Assembly (NCBI GenBank): GCA_039800165.1 | Contig: JBDLRH010000159.1 | Location: 1-11,410 of the forward strand | DNA length: 11,410 nucleotides | Source: JBDLRH01 sp039800165 | Lineage (GTDB): Bacteria > Pseudomonadota > Gammaproteobacteria > Burkholderiales > Burkholderiaceae_C | Direction: 5' to 3' | Shown here: in pieces, positions 1 to 5,668 of the stretch | How positions within the stretch are numbered: position 1 is the stretch's first letter | Layout: each line of letters opens with the position of its first letter | Notes under the pieces: generated by a model | Databases searched by the model: none | What the model was told of the DNA's origin: nothing | The model's input: the letters and a program-made list of their open reading frames with translations, nothing else | Translations under genes and position numbers: made by a program

Positions 1-1582
1 CGCCCGCGCGGCCGATGCCGGTGCCCAGTGCGGTGATCAGCGTGACGATTTCGTTGCTGGTCAGCAGCTTCTCGTAGCGCGCCTTCTCCACGTTCAGGAT
101 CTTGCCGCGCAGCGGCAGGATCGCCTGGAACTTGCGGTCGCGCCCCTGCTTGGCACTGCCGCCGGCCGAGTCGCCCTCCACGATGTAGATCTCGCACTGC
201 GCGGGGTCCTTCTCCTGGCAGTCGGCCAGCTTGCCGGGCAGGCCCATTCCGTCCAGCACGCCCTTGCGGCGCGTCATCTCGCGGGCCTTGCGCGCCGCTT
301 CGCGCGCGCGGGCCGCCTCGACGATCTTGCCGCAGATGATCTTCGCGTCGTTGGGCCGCTCTTCCAGAAATTCCGTCAGCGCCTTGGCCACGATGTCTTC
401 CACCGGTGCGCGCACCTCGCTGGACACCAGCTTGTCCTTGGTCTGGCTGCTGAACTTGGGCTCGGGCACCTTCACGCTCAGCACGCAGCACAGGCCCTCG
501 CGCATGTCGTCGCCGCTGATCTCGACCTTGGCCTTCTTGGCCAGCTCGTTCTGGTCGATGTACTTGCCGATCACGCGCGTCATCGCCGCGCGCAGGCCGG
601 TCAGGTGGGTGCCGCCGTCACGCTGCGGAATGTTGTTGGTGAAGCACAGCACCGACTCGTTGTAGCCGTCGTTCCACTGCATCGCCACTTCCACGCCGAT
701 CTCGGTGCCGGGGATGCCGCCATAGGTGTCGGCCGGGCGCGCGCCAATCGCATGGAAGGCGTTGGGGTGCAGCACCTTCTTGTTGGCGTTGATGAAGTCC
801 ACAAAGCCCTTGACGCCACCCGCGCCCGAAAAGTCGTCTTCCTTGGCGGTGCGCTCGTCAATCAGGCGGATGCGCACGCCGTTGTTCAGGAAGCTCAGCT
901 CGCGCAGGCGCTTGGACAGGATCTCGTAGTGGAACTCGTTGTTCTGCTGGAAGATCTCGGTGTCGGGCAGAAAGTGCACCTCGGTGCCGCGCTTCTCGGT
1001 CTCGCCGATCACCTTCATCGGCGACACGTCCACGCCTTCGGCCTGGTTGACGATGCGGTTTTGCACGAAGCCGCGCGCAAACTCCAGGTGGTGCACCTTG
1101 CCCTCGCGGCGCACCGTCAGCCGCAGCCACTTGCTCAGCGCGTTCACGCAGCTCACGCCCACGCCGTGCAGGCCGCCCGACACCTTGTAGCTGTTCTGGT
1201 TGAACTTGCCGCCCGCGTGCAGTTCGGTCAGGGCAATCTCGGCAGCACTGCGCTTGGGCTCGTGCTTGTCATCCATCTTCACGCCGGTGGGGATGCCGCG
1301 GCCGTTGTCCACCACGCTGATGGAGTTGTCGGTATGGATGGTGACGACGATGTCGTCGCAGTGGCCGGCCAGCGCCTCGTCAATCGAGTTGTCCACCACC
1401 TCGAACACCAGGTGATGCAGGCCGGTGCCGTCTGACGTATCACCGATGTACATGCCCGGGCGCTTGCGCACCGCTTCCAGCCCTTCAAGGATCTGGATCG
1501 CGCTTTCGCCATAGCCTTCACTGGCTCCGCTGGCGGCGCCGGGGCCCGGCTGGGCGCCCTGTTCTTGGTTCTGATCGGACAT
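1..1582 (-). CDS. gyrB: DNA gyrase subunit B, 3'-truncated by window edge
   Basis: ATPase subunit of the type II topoisomerase that, with GyrA, introduces negative supercoils ahead of replication and transcription. The minus frame is open from the ATG at 1582 to base 1, giving 527 codons of a protein that normally has 800 or more. The GHKL ATPase fold is visible: EVVDNSIDEA with catalytic Glu61 and Asn65, then DNGRGIPTG and the glycine-rich loop GGLHGVGVS. The TOPRIM metal-binding motif EGDSAGG starts at residue 469 (bases about 158-178), followed by AKQGRDRKFQAILPLRGKILNVEKA, as in gyrases. The first 23 or so residues are a Gln/Gly/Ala-rich extension compared with E. coli, with no obvious function. 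The Shine-Dalgarno is weak (purine-rich GAGAACGAGAAAA). The gene lies 84 bp downstream of dnaN in the same direction. ParE is the main alternative, but the position next to dnaN and the close match to GyrB wording favour gyrB. Confidence 0.97.
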   Translation of the reverse strand, partial: MSDQNQEQGAQPGPGAASGASEGYGESAIQILEGLEAVRKRPGMYIGDTSDGTGLHHLVFEVVDNSIDEALAGHCDDIVVTIHTDNSISVVDNGRGIPTGVKMDDKHEPKRSAAEIALTELHAGGKFNQNSYKVSGGLHGVGVSCVNALSKWLRLTVRREGKVHHLEFARGFVQNRIVNQAEGVDVSPMKVIGETEKRGTEVHFLPDTEIFQQNNEFHYEILSKRLRELSFLNNGVRIRLIDERTAKEDDFSGAGGVKGFVDFINANKKVLHPNAFHAIGARPADTYGGIPGTEIGVEVAMQWNDGYNESVLCFTNNIPQRDGGTHLTGLRAAMTRVIGKYIDQNELAKKAKVEISGDDMREGLCCVLSVKVPEPKFSSQTKDKLVSSEVRAPVEDIVAKALTEFLEERPNDAKIICGKIVEAARAREAARKAREMTRRKGVLDGMGLPGKLADCQEKDPAQCEIYIVEGDSAGGSAKQGRDRKFQAILPLRGKILNVEKARYEKLLTSNEIVTLITALGTGIGRAG

Positions 1583-1612
1583 GGTGTGCCGTTTTCTCGT
1601 TCTCTTGAATGA

Positions 1613-1638
1613 CCAAACCCGCGGTCACCGCGGGTTGG
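1613..1638 (-). terminator. Strong hairpin between dnaN and gyrB, possible terminator or attenuator
   Basis: A perfect 9-bp inverted repeat, AACCCGCGG (1616-1624) and CCGCGGGTT (1628-1636) with a 3-base loop, can be extended by two more C-G pairs around a single bulged base. It lies 30 bp after the dnaN stop and about 30 bp before the gyrB start. Read in the direction of dnaN-gyrB transcription, the stem is followed only by TTTGG, so the U-tract is poor. It may be a leaky terminator that lowers gyrB read-through, or an mRNA-stabilising 3' structure of dnaN. The structure is seen directly; the function is inferred. Confidence 0.55.
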
Positions 1639-1666
1639 CTTGGGGTGCAAGGTGCGCTGCGCCGCG

Positions 1667-2773
1667 TCAGATGCGCATCGGCATCACCACGTACTTGAAG
1701 CTGGTGTTCTCGGGGATGGTGATCAGCGCCGAGCTGTTGGAATCAGCCAGGTCGATCTTCACCATGTCCTGCTCCATGTTGGTCAGCACATCGATGAGGT
1801 AGGTGACGTTGAAGCCGATCTCGATGCTGTCACCGCCGTAGTCGATGTCGAGCTCGTCCATCGCCTCTTCCTGCTCGGCATTGTTGGAGGCTACACGCAG
1901 CGTGCCGGGCTCGATGTTCAGGCGCACGCCCTTGAACTTCTCGCTGGTCAGGATGGCGGTGCGCTGCAGGCACGCCAGCAGCGGCGCGCGGCCCAGGGTG
2001 ACCGAGTTGCGGTGGTTCTTCGGAATGACGCGGTTGTAGTCGGGGAACTTGCCCTCGACCAGCTTGGTCACGAACTCCATGCCCTCGAAGCTGAACTTGG
2101 CCTGGTTGTTGGCGAACTGCATCTCGATCTGCCCTTCGGCATCCGACAGCAGGCGCTGCATCTCCAGCACCGTCTTGCGCGGCAGGATCACCTCTTGCCG
2201 CGGCACGTCCACATCGAGCGTGGCGCTGGCAAAGGCCAGGCGGTGGCCGTCGGTGGCCACCAGGCTCAGCGTCTTGCCTTCGGCCACGAACAGGATGCCG
2301 TTGAGGTAGTAGCGGATGTCGTGCACCGCCATCGCAAAGCTCACCTGCGCCAGCAGCCCCTTGAGCGTCTTTTGCGGCACGCTGAAGGCCGGGCCGAAGC
2401 TCGCCGATTCCTGCACCAGCGGAAAGTCTTCCGCCGGCAGCGTCTGCAGCGTGAAGCGGCTCTTGCCGCCCTTGAGCACCAGCTTGCTCTGGTTGCTCTC
2501 CAGGCTGACCACCTGATCGGCCGGCATGGTACGCAGGATGTCGATCAGCTTGCGCGCGCCCACCGTGGTGGTGAAGCTGCCGTCGGCACCGTCAAGCTCG
2601 GCGGTGGTGCGGATCTGGATCTCCAGGTCGCTGGTGGTCAGCTGCACCGATTTGCCGGTCTTGCGGATGAGCACATTGGCGAGGATAGGCAGGGTGTGAC
2701 GCCGCTCGACGATGCCCGACACCGACTGCAGCACCGACAGCAGCTTCTCCTGCGTTGCCTTCAACACGATCAT
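1667..2773 (-). CDS. dnaN: DNA polymerase III sliding clamp (beta subunit)
   Basis: Ring-shaped homodimeric clamp that tethers DNA polymerase III to DNA and serves as a docking hub for replication and repair proteins. The product is 368 residues, the normal length for the three-domain clamp. It begins MIVLKATQEKLLSVLQ, contains SGIVERRHTLPILANVLI (first-domain signature) and ends KYVVMPMRI, the conserved C-terminal strand of the protein-binding cleft. I chose the ATG at 2773 rather than the in-frame GTG at 2779. The minus-strand Shine-Dalgarno GAAGAGG (2785-2779) sits 5 bases before the ATG but overlaps the GTG. The gene lies downstream of dnaA across a 300-bp spacer and upstream of gyrB, which is the classical order. 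The 6-bp hairpin at 2784-2799 touches the ribosome-binding site and could affect initiation. Confidence 0.97.
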   Translation of the reverse strand: MIVLKATQEKLLSVLQSVSGIVERRHTLPILANVLIRKTGKSVQLTTSDLEIQIRTTAELDGADGSFTTTVGARKLIDILRTMPADQVVSLESNQSKLVLKGGKSRFTLQTLPAEDFPLVQESASFGPAFSVPQKTLKGLLAQVSFAMAVHDIRYYLNGILFVAEGKTLSLVATDGHRLAFASATLDVDVPRQEVILPRKTVLEMQRLLSDAEGQIEMQFANNQAKFSFEGMEFVTKLVEGKFPDYNRVIPKNHRNSVTLGRAPLLACLQRTAILTSEKFKGVRLNIEPGTLRVASNNAEQEEAMDELDIDYGGDSIEIGFNVTYLIDVLTNMEQDMVKIDLADSNSSALITIPENTSFKYVVMPMRI

Positions 2774-2778
2774 GTCCA

Positions 2779-2785
2779 CCTCTTC
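2779..2785 (-). promoter_or_regulatory. dnaN ribosome-binding site, decides the start
   Basis: GAAGAGG on the minus strand lies 5 bases upstream of the ATG at 2773. Its last G is also the first base of the alternative GTG start, so that GTG would have no spacer. This supports the shorter, 368-residue DnaN. Confidence 0.7.
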
Positions 2786-2820
2786 ATTGTTTTCAATGAT
2801 TCAAATTAGTAGCAGATAGG
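2781..2820. other. Candidate DNA-unwinding element of oriC
   Basis: Within this very GC-rich window, bases 2781-2816 are about 72 percent A+T by hand count. The block begins TCTTCATTGTTTT, whose last eight positions fit the E. coli 13-mer pattern (NTTNTTTT). It ends in a run of TAG-like triplets (TTAGTAGCAGATAGG, 2806-2820). A GC-richer stretch then leads to the box TGTGGAAAA at 2838. The order AT-rich repeat, TTAG, GC-rich spacer and TGTGGATAA-type box matches the layout of E. coli oriC from the right 13-mer to box R1, and resembles the DnaA-trio elements described for bacterial origins. The block also contains a 6-bp inverted repeat, TCATTG-TTTT-CAATGA (2784-2799). The assignment as unwinding site is inference. 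Confidence 0.5.
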
Positions 2821-2837
2821 TAAGGGTTGGCCTGATC

Positions 2838-2846
2838 TGTGGAAAA
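2838..2846 (-). promoter_or_regulatory. DnaA box, one mismatch
   Basis: TGTGGAAAA on the plus strand reads TTTTCCACA on the minus strand, one mismatch from TTATCCACA. It sits 17 bp after the TAG-like triplets, in the same orientation as box R1 relative to the unwinding region in E. coli oriC. Confidence 0.5.
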
Positions 2847-2957
2847 GCGCCATTTTCCCCTGTTTTTTCAAGTACTTGCCCCGCTTGCGATGCTGTGTTC
2901 AAGCCTGCTTCGCTGCTGTCGCGCCGATCTGGACAACCCCGCCAAAAGCCCCCGGCC

Positions 2958-2966
2958 TGTGGACAA
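2958..2966 (-). promoter_or_regulatory. DnaA box, one mismatch
   Basis: TGTGGACAA on the plus strand reads TTGTCCACA on the minus strand, one mismatch from the consensus and in the same orientation as the box at 2838. A weaker relative with two mismatches, TCTGGACAA, lies exactly 30 bp to its left at 2928-2936. Confidence 0.5.
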
Positions 2967-3073
2967 GCACCGGCTTGTGCCAGCTCTGTCCCCAGAGTTG
3001 TCCTTTGACACGGTGGGCGGCTTCATGGTGGGGTGGGTCATGCGGTGCTTTCGGGCCGTCTTTCAGCCTTCAT

Positions 3074-4486
3074 TCAACCCTTGAGCGTCTGCTCCAGCAC
3101 ATGCAGCTGCTGGTTCAGCTCGGTCTGCTGCTGGCGCTCGGTCGAAATCTTGCGCACCGCATGCAGCACCGTGGTGTGGTCGCGTCCGCCGAACAGCTCG
3201 CCGATCTCGGGCAGGCTTTTCTGGGTGAGCTCCTTGGCCAGGTACATCGCAATCTGGCGCGGCCGCGCGATGCTGGCCGGCCGCTTCTTGGAATACATGT
3301 CGGCGACCTTGATCTTGTAGTAGTCGGCCACCGTTTTCTGGATGTTTTCCACACTGATCTGCCGGTTCTGGATGGACAGCAGGTCTCGCAGCGCCTCGCG
3401 CGCCAGCGTGATCGAGATTTCTTTCTGGTTGAAGCGCGAATACGCCAGGATCTTGCGCAGTGCGCCTTCGAGCTCGCGCACGTTGGAGCGCACGTTCTTG
3501 GCGACGAAGAAGGCCACCTCTTCGGGCATCTCGGCGTCTTCGGCACGCGCCTTGCTGATCAGGATGGCCACCCGCATCTCGAGCTCGGGCGGCTCGATGG
3601 CCACCGTCAGGCCCGAATCGAAGCGCGAAATCAGCCGCTCGTGGATGTCCAGCAGCCCCTTGGGGTAGGTGTCGCTGGTCATGACGATGTGACTCTTCTT
3701 GGCCAGCAGCGCCTCGAAGGCGTTGAAGAACTCTTCCTGCGTGCGGTCCTTGTTGCCGAAGAACTGCACGTCGTCGATCAGCAGCAGGTCCAGCGAGTGG
3801 TACTTGTCCTTGAAGTCGTCAAAGGTCTTGCGCTGGTAGGCTTTGACCACATCGGTGACGAACTGCTCGGCGTGGATGTAGAGAACCTTGGCCTGCGGCC
3901 GGTCGGCCAGCAGCTTGTTGCCGATGGCGTGCATCAGGTGCGTCTTGCCCAGACCCACGCCGCCGTAGATGAACAGCGGGTTGTACAGATGCCCCGGGCT
4001 GCCCGCCACATAGGCCGCCGCCGAGCGCGCCATGCGGTTGGCCGAGCCCTCCACCAGGGTGTCGAAGGTCAGCGCCGAATTCAGGCGGTTGCGAAAGCCC
4101 GCGGCCAGCGGCTCTTCGTCCAGTTCGGCCGGCTCCAGCGCCGGAGCCGACTCGGATGCGGCCACAGAATTTGCAGGCCGGGCGCTGGCTTCGCGCGGAG
4201 CAAGCGCTAACTCAAGCGCAACCGGCTGGCCGTAGAGCTTTTCCAGTGTGGCGCTGATGCGACTGCCGTATTGGGCGCGGACCCAGTCGAGCTTGAAGCG
4301 GTTGGCCACCAGCACGGTGACCCGCGAAAAGTCGGGCGCCACCTGCGCAAACAGGGGCTTGATCCAGGTGTTGAACTGCTGCTCGGGCAGCTCCTGGGCC
4401 AGCTGATCCAGGCAGGCCTGCCACAGGCTGTCGCCGGCGCCGTGATCGTCTGGCTGCGCGTGTGCGTGTGCCCCTGCCTCGTCCAT
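3074..4486 (-). CDS. dnaA: Chromosomal replication initiator protein DnaA
   Basis: AAA+ ATPase that binds DnaA boxes, melts the origin and loads DnaB helicase; it also regulates its own transcription. The 470 residues show all four domains. Domain I (about 20-95) has LWQACLDQLAQELPEQQFNTW for oligomerisation and helicase contact. Domain II is a short Ala/Glu/Ser-rich linker (about 96-130). Domain III has Walker A GGVGLGKT (175-182), Walker B LLLIDD (234-239), ERLISRF with candidate arginine finger Arg288, and sensor II Arg337 in NVRELEGAL. Domain IV has the DNA-binding signature GGRDHTTVLHA (433-443). The start is the ATG at 4486, as the window offers no nearer in-frame ATG; its Shine-Dalgarno (AGGG) is weak. 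The gene diverges from rpmH, and DnaA boxes in the shared upstream spacer suggest autoregulation. Confidence 0.98.
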   Translation of the reverse strand: MDEAGAHAHAQPDDHGAGDSLWQACLDQLAQELPEQQFNTWIKPLFAQVAPDFSRVTVLVANRFKLDWVRAQYGSRISATLEKLYGQPVALELALAPREASARPANSVAASESAPALEPAELDEEPLAAGFRNRLNSALTFDTLVEGSANRMARSAAAYVAGSPGHLYNPLFIYGGVGLGKTHLMHAIGNKLLADRPQAKVLYIHAEQFVTDVVKAYQRKTFDDFKDKYHSLDLLLIDDVQFFGNKDRTQEEFFNAFEALLAKKSHIVMTSDTYPKGLLDIHERLISRFDSGLTVAIEPPELEMRVAILISKARAEDAEMPEEVAFFVAKNVRSNVRELEGALRKILAYSRFNQKEISITLAREALRDLLSIQNRQISVENIQKTVADYYKIKVADMYSKKRPASIARPRQIAMYLAKELTQKSLPEIGELFGGRDHTTVLHAVRKISTERQQQTELNQQLHVLEQTLKG

Positions 4487-4502
4487 GCCCTAGGTTCCCT
4501 TT

Positions 4503-4511
4503 TGTGGATAC
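4503..4511 (-). promoter_or_regulatory. DnaA box, one mismatch, upstream of dnaA
   Basis: The plus strand reads TGTGGATAC, so the minus strand reads GTATCCACA, one mismatch from TTATCCACA. It lies 17 bp upstream of the dnaA ATG and faces opposite to the tandem pair at 4542-4561. Confidence 0.6.
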
Positions 4512-4541
4512 TTCACATTCTGCGTGTTCTTGGAATGTACT

Positions 4542-4550
4542 TTATTCTCA
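4542..4550 (+). promoter_or_regulatory. DnaA box, one mismatch, tandem with perfect box
   Basis: TTATTCTCA differs at one position from TTATNCACA. It starts 11 bp, about one helical turn, before the perfect box at 4553 and has the same orientation, the kind of phasing that favours cooperative DnaA binding. Confidence 0.45.
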
Positions 4551-4552
4551 GC

Positions 4553-4561
4553 TTATCCACA
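4553..4561 (+). promoter_or_regulatory. Perfect consensus DnaA box
   Basis: TTATCCACA is the exact high-affinity DnaA box. It is the only perfect copy I found in either spacer around dnaA. It lies 67 bp upstream of the dnaA start, where DnaA binding could repress dnaA transcription as well as nucleate origin assembly. Confidence 0.85.
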
Positions 4562-4640
4562 TGCTGCACTGCGGCATCGGGCCGGGCGCCGCCGGACGAG
4601 GGGTTTTGTACAAGCCACTGCAGTGTCCGGGCCCAACGCC

Positions 4641-4669
4641 TTGTCGGGATTGGGATTTCCCCTGATAAT
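4641..4669 (+). promoter_or_regulatory. Sigma70-type promoter for rpmH
   Basis: The -35 TTGTCG (4641-4646) matches 4 of 6 consensus bases. A 17-bp spacer separates it from the -10 GATAAT (4664-4669), which matches 5 of 6. Transcription would start near 4676, giving a leader of roughly 55 bases before the rpmH ATG. It is the best promoter-like sequence in the window and suits the highly expressed rpmH operon. Confidence 0.65.
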
Positions 4670-4731
4670 CGCGGGTTCGCCGGAAACCGCCGGCACCGAC
4701 CCCAAGAGCGAACACACCAAGAGAGTCCGCC

Positions 4732-4866
4732 ATGAAACGTACCTACCAACCGTCCAAGACGCGCCGCGCCCGCACCCATGGCTTTCTGGTGCGCATGAAG
4801 ACGCGTGGCGGCCGCGCCGTGATCAACGCGCGCCGTGCCAAGGGCCGCAAGCGCCTGGCTGTCTGA
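4732..4866 (+). CDS. rpmH: 50S ribosomal protein L34
   Basis: Small, very basic protein of the large ribosomal subunit. The 44 residues, from MKRTYQPSKTRRARTHGF to RRAKGRKRLAV, match the full length and signature of bacterial L34, including the MKRTYQPS start and the GR(K)R-rich end. The ribosome-binding site AAGAGAG lies about 7 bases upstream of the ATG. It is the first gene of the rightward block and diverges from dnaA, as in most proteobacteria. The gene is followed after 65 bp by rnpA, which usually shares its transcript. Confidence 0.99.
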   Translation: MKRTYQPSKTRRARTHGFLVRMKTRGGRAVINARRAKGRKRLAV

Positions 4867-4931
4867 GCCCGGCTGCCCGCGCTGGCCGCGCCCTGATCGC
4901 GCGTCACCGCACCGCCTCGACCGGCACGCCT

Positions 4932-5354
4932 GTGCAGCGGCTCAAGACGCGGGAGCAGTTCCAGGCCGTCCTGGCCTGTGACACCGTGGCGCGCAGCGCG
5001 CACTTTGCGCTGCATCGCCTCATGCTCGAATCCCCTGTCGATGGGGCCCCGGCAACTGTGCCTGCGGGGCCTGTCCGCGAGCCTGCGCTGGGCGCGCTGG
5101 TGCCCAAGCGCTGGGCGCGTCGCGCCGTCACGCGCAACGCCATCCGCCGCCAGGTGCATGCCGTCGGCGCCGCCTTTGAGGCGCGCCTGCCGCGTGCCGC
5201 GCTGGTGGTGCGGCTGCGCAGCACCTTTGATCGCCAGCAGTTCCAAAGCGCCGCGTCCGAGCCGCTCAAGCGCGCGGTGCGCGCCGAGCTCGAGCAGCTG
5301 TTTGCCCGCGCGCTGAAACCCCACGCCGCCACGCCGACGGGGGCCAAGGCATGA
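4932..5354 (+). CDS. rnpA: Ribonuclease P protein component
   Basis: Basic protein that assists the RNase P RNA in removing 5' leaders from precursor tRNAs. The frame stays open far upstream through rpmH, so the start must be chosen. The GTG at 4932 gives MQRLKTREQFQAVLA, where RnpA proteins normally begin, and a product of 140 residues; no clear Shine-Dalgarno precedes it. The RNR signature is RRAVTRNAIRRQ (63-74), with the expected cluster of arginines. Compared with E. coli RnpA (about 119 residues), there is an extra Pro/Ala/Val-rich loop of roughly 20 residues (about 34-54) before the RNR helix. Overall sequence conservation is low, as is usual for RnpA. The TGA overlaps the yidD ATG (ATGA), which suggests coupled translation. 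Identity is secure from RNR motif plus position; the exact start is less so. Confidence 0.93.
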   Translation: MQRLKTREQFQAVLACDTVARSAHFALHRLMLESPVDGAPATVPAGPVREPALGALVPKRWARRAVTRNAIRRQVHAVGAAFEARLPRAALVVRLRSTFDRQQFQSAASEPLKRAVRAELEQLFARALKPHAATPTGAKA

Positions 5355-5668
5355 TCCGCGCCGCGCTGATCGCGTTGGTGCGCGGCTACCGCTTGCTGCT
5401 CAGCCCCTGGCTGGGCTCGGCCTGCCGCTTCGAGCCCACCTGCTCGGCCTATGCGCTGGCGGCGCTTCAGCGCCACGGTGCTGCTGGCGGCAGCTACCTC
5501 ACCGCCGCGCGGCTGGTGCGCTGCCACCCGTGGTGTGACGGCGGCTTCGACCCGGTGCCCGACCGCATCACCGCACAGCGGCTGTTCAAGCGCCTTGTGC
5601 ACGGTGCCGCCGCCGTGGCTGCCCCGGCCCCTACAGAACAACACAAACCGAATCAACCGCAGTCATGA
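5351..5668 (+). CDS. yidD: Membrane protein insertion efficiency factor YidD
   Basis: Small protein of the YidD/UPF0161 family, thought to help YidC insert proteins into the inner membrane, probably attached to the membrane by an N-terminal amphipathic helix. The 105 residues contain the family signature: CRFEPTCSAYALAAL (25-39), HG...G..L...RL.RCHPW (42-61), then GGFDPVPD (64-71). The conserved cysteines are Cys25, Cys31, Cys58 and probably Cys62. Residues 1-20 (MIRAALIALVRGYRLLLSPW) form the amphipathic helix. The C-terminal tail after about residue 82 is an unconserved Ala/Pro/Gln-rich extension. Start and stop both overlap the neighbouring genes by ATGA, placing it in a tight rnpA-yidD-yidC operon. 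Confidence 0.96.
   Translation: MIRAALIALVRGYRLLLSPWLGSACRFEPTCSAYALAALQRHGAAGGSYLTAARLVRCHPWCDGGFDPVPDRITAQRLFKRLVHGAAAVAAPAPTEQHKPNQPQS

Larger units (their letters stand above)
2774..3073. other. dnaA-dnaN intergenic spacer, probable part of oriC
   Basis: This 300-bp stretch has no gene that I can support. Its dnaN-proximal end holds the AT-rich block and the dnaN ribosome-binding site. The middle holds the DnaA-box-like sequences TGTGGAAAA (2838) and TGTGGACAA (2958), plus the weaker TCTGGACAA (2928). A T-run occurs at about 2862-2868, and a short CTCTG/CAGAG inverted repeat lies at 2984-2997. The last 70 bp before the dnaA stop show nothing I recognise. No convincing dnaN promoter or dnaA terminator stands out. 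Confidence 0.55.
4487..4731. other. Divergent dnaA/rpmH control region with DnaA boxes
   Basis: This 245-bp spacer separates the leftward dnaA from the rightward rpmH. The dnaA-proximal 60 bp (4501-4560) are about 62 percent A+T and hold three DnaA boxes. The rpmH-proximal half is GC-rich and carries the rpmH promoter and leader. It is either the origin itself, the second half of a bipartite origin, or a DnaA-autoregulated promoter. I could not pick a confident dnaA promoter; TACATT (minus strand, 4538-4533) is a possible -10. Confidence 0.55.

Noticed and set aside
2928..2936. TCTGGACAA as a DnaA box
   Set aside because: It has two mismatches from the consensus, so it is not listed as a box on its own, although its 30-bp spacing from the one-mismatch box at 2958 is noted.
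2839..3084. 81-residue plus-strand open frame filling the dnaA-dnaN spacer
   Set aside because: It starts at a GTG inside a DnaA-like box, has no Shine-Dalgarno and no recognisable family, and runs into the 3' end of dnaA on the opposite strand. The spacer is better explained as origin DNA.
1640..4210. Long plus-strand open frames opposite dnaN (389 residues) and dnaA (444 residues)
   Set aside because: dnaN and dnaA are unmistakable on the minus strand; the plus frames are compositional shadows rich in His, Gln, Val and Leu.
4513..4779. Short minus- and plus-strand open frames in the dnaA/rpmH spacer
   Set aside because: They overlap the DnaA boxes, the rpmH promoter or rpmH itself, lack ribosome-binding sites, and match no family I know.
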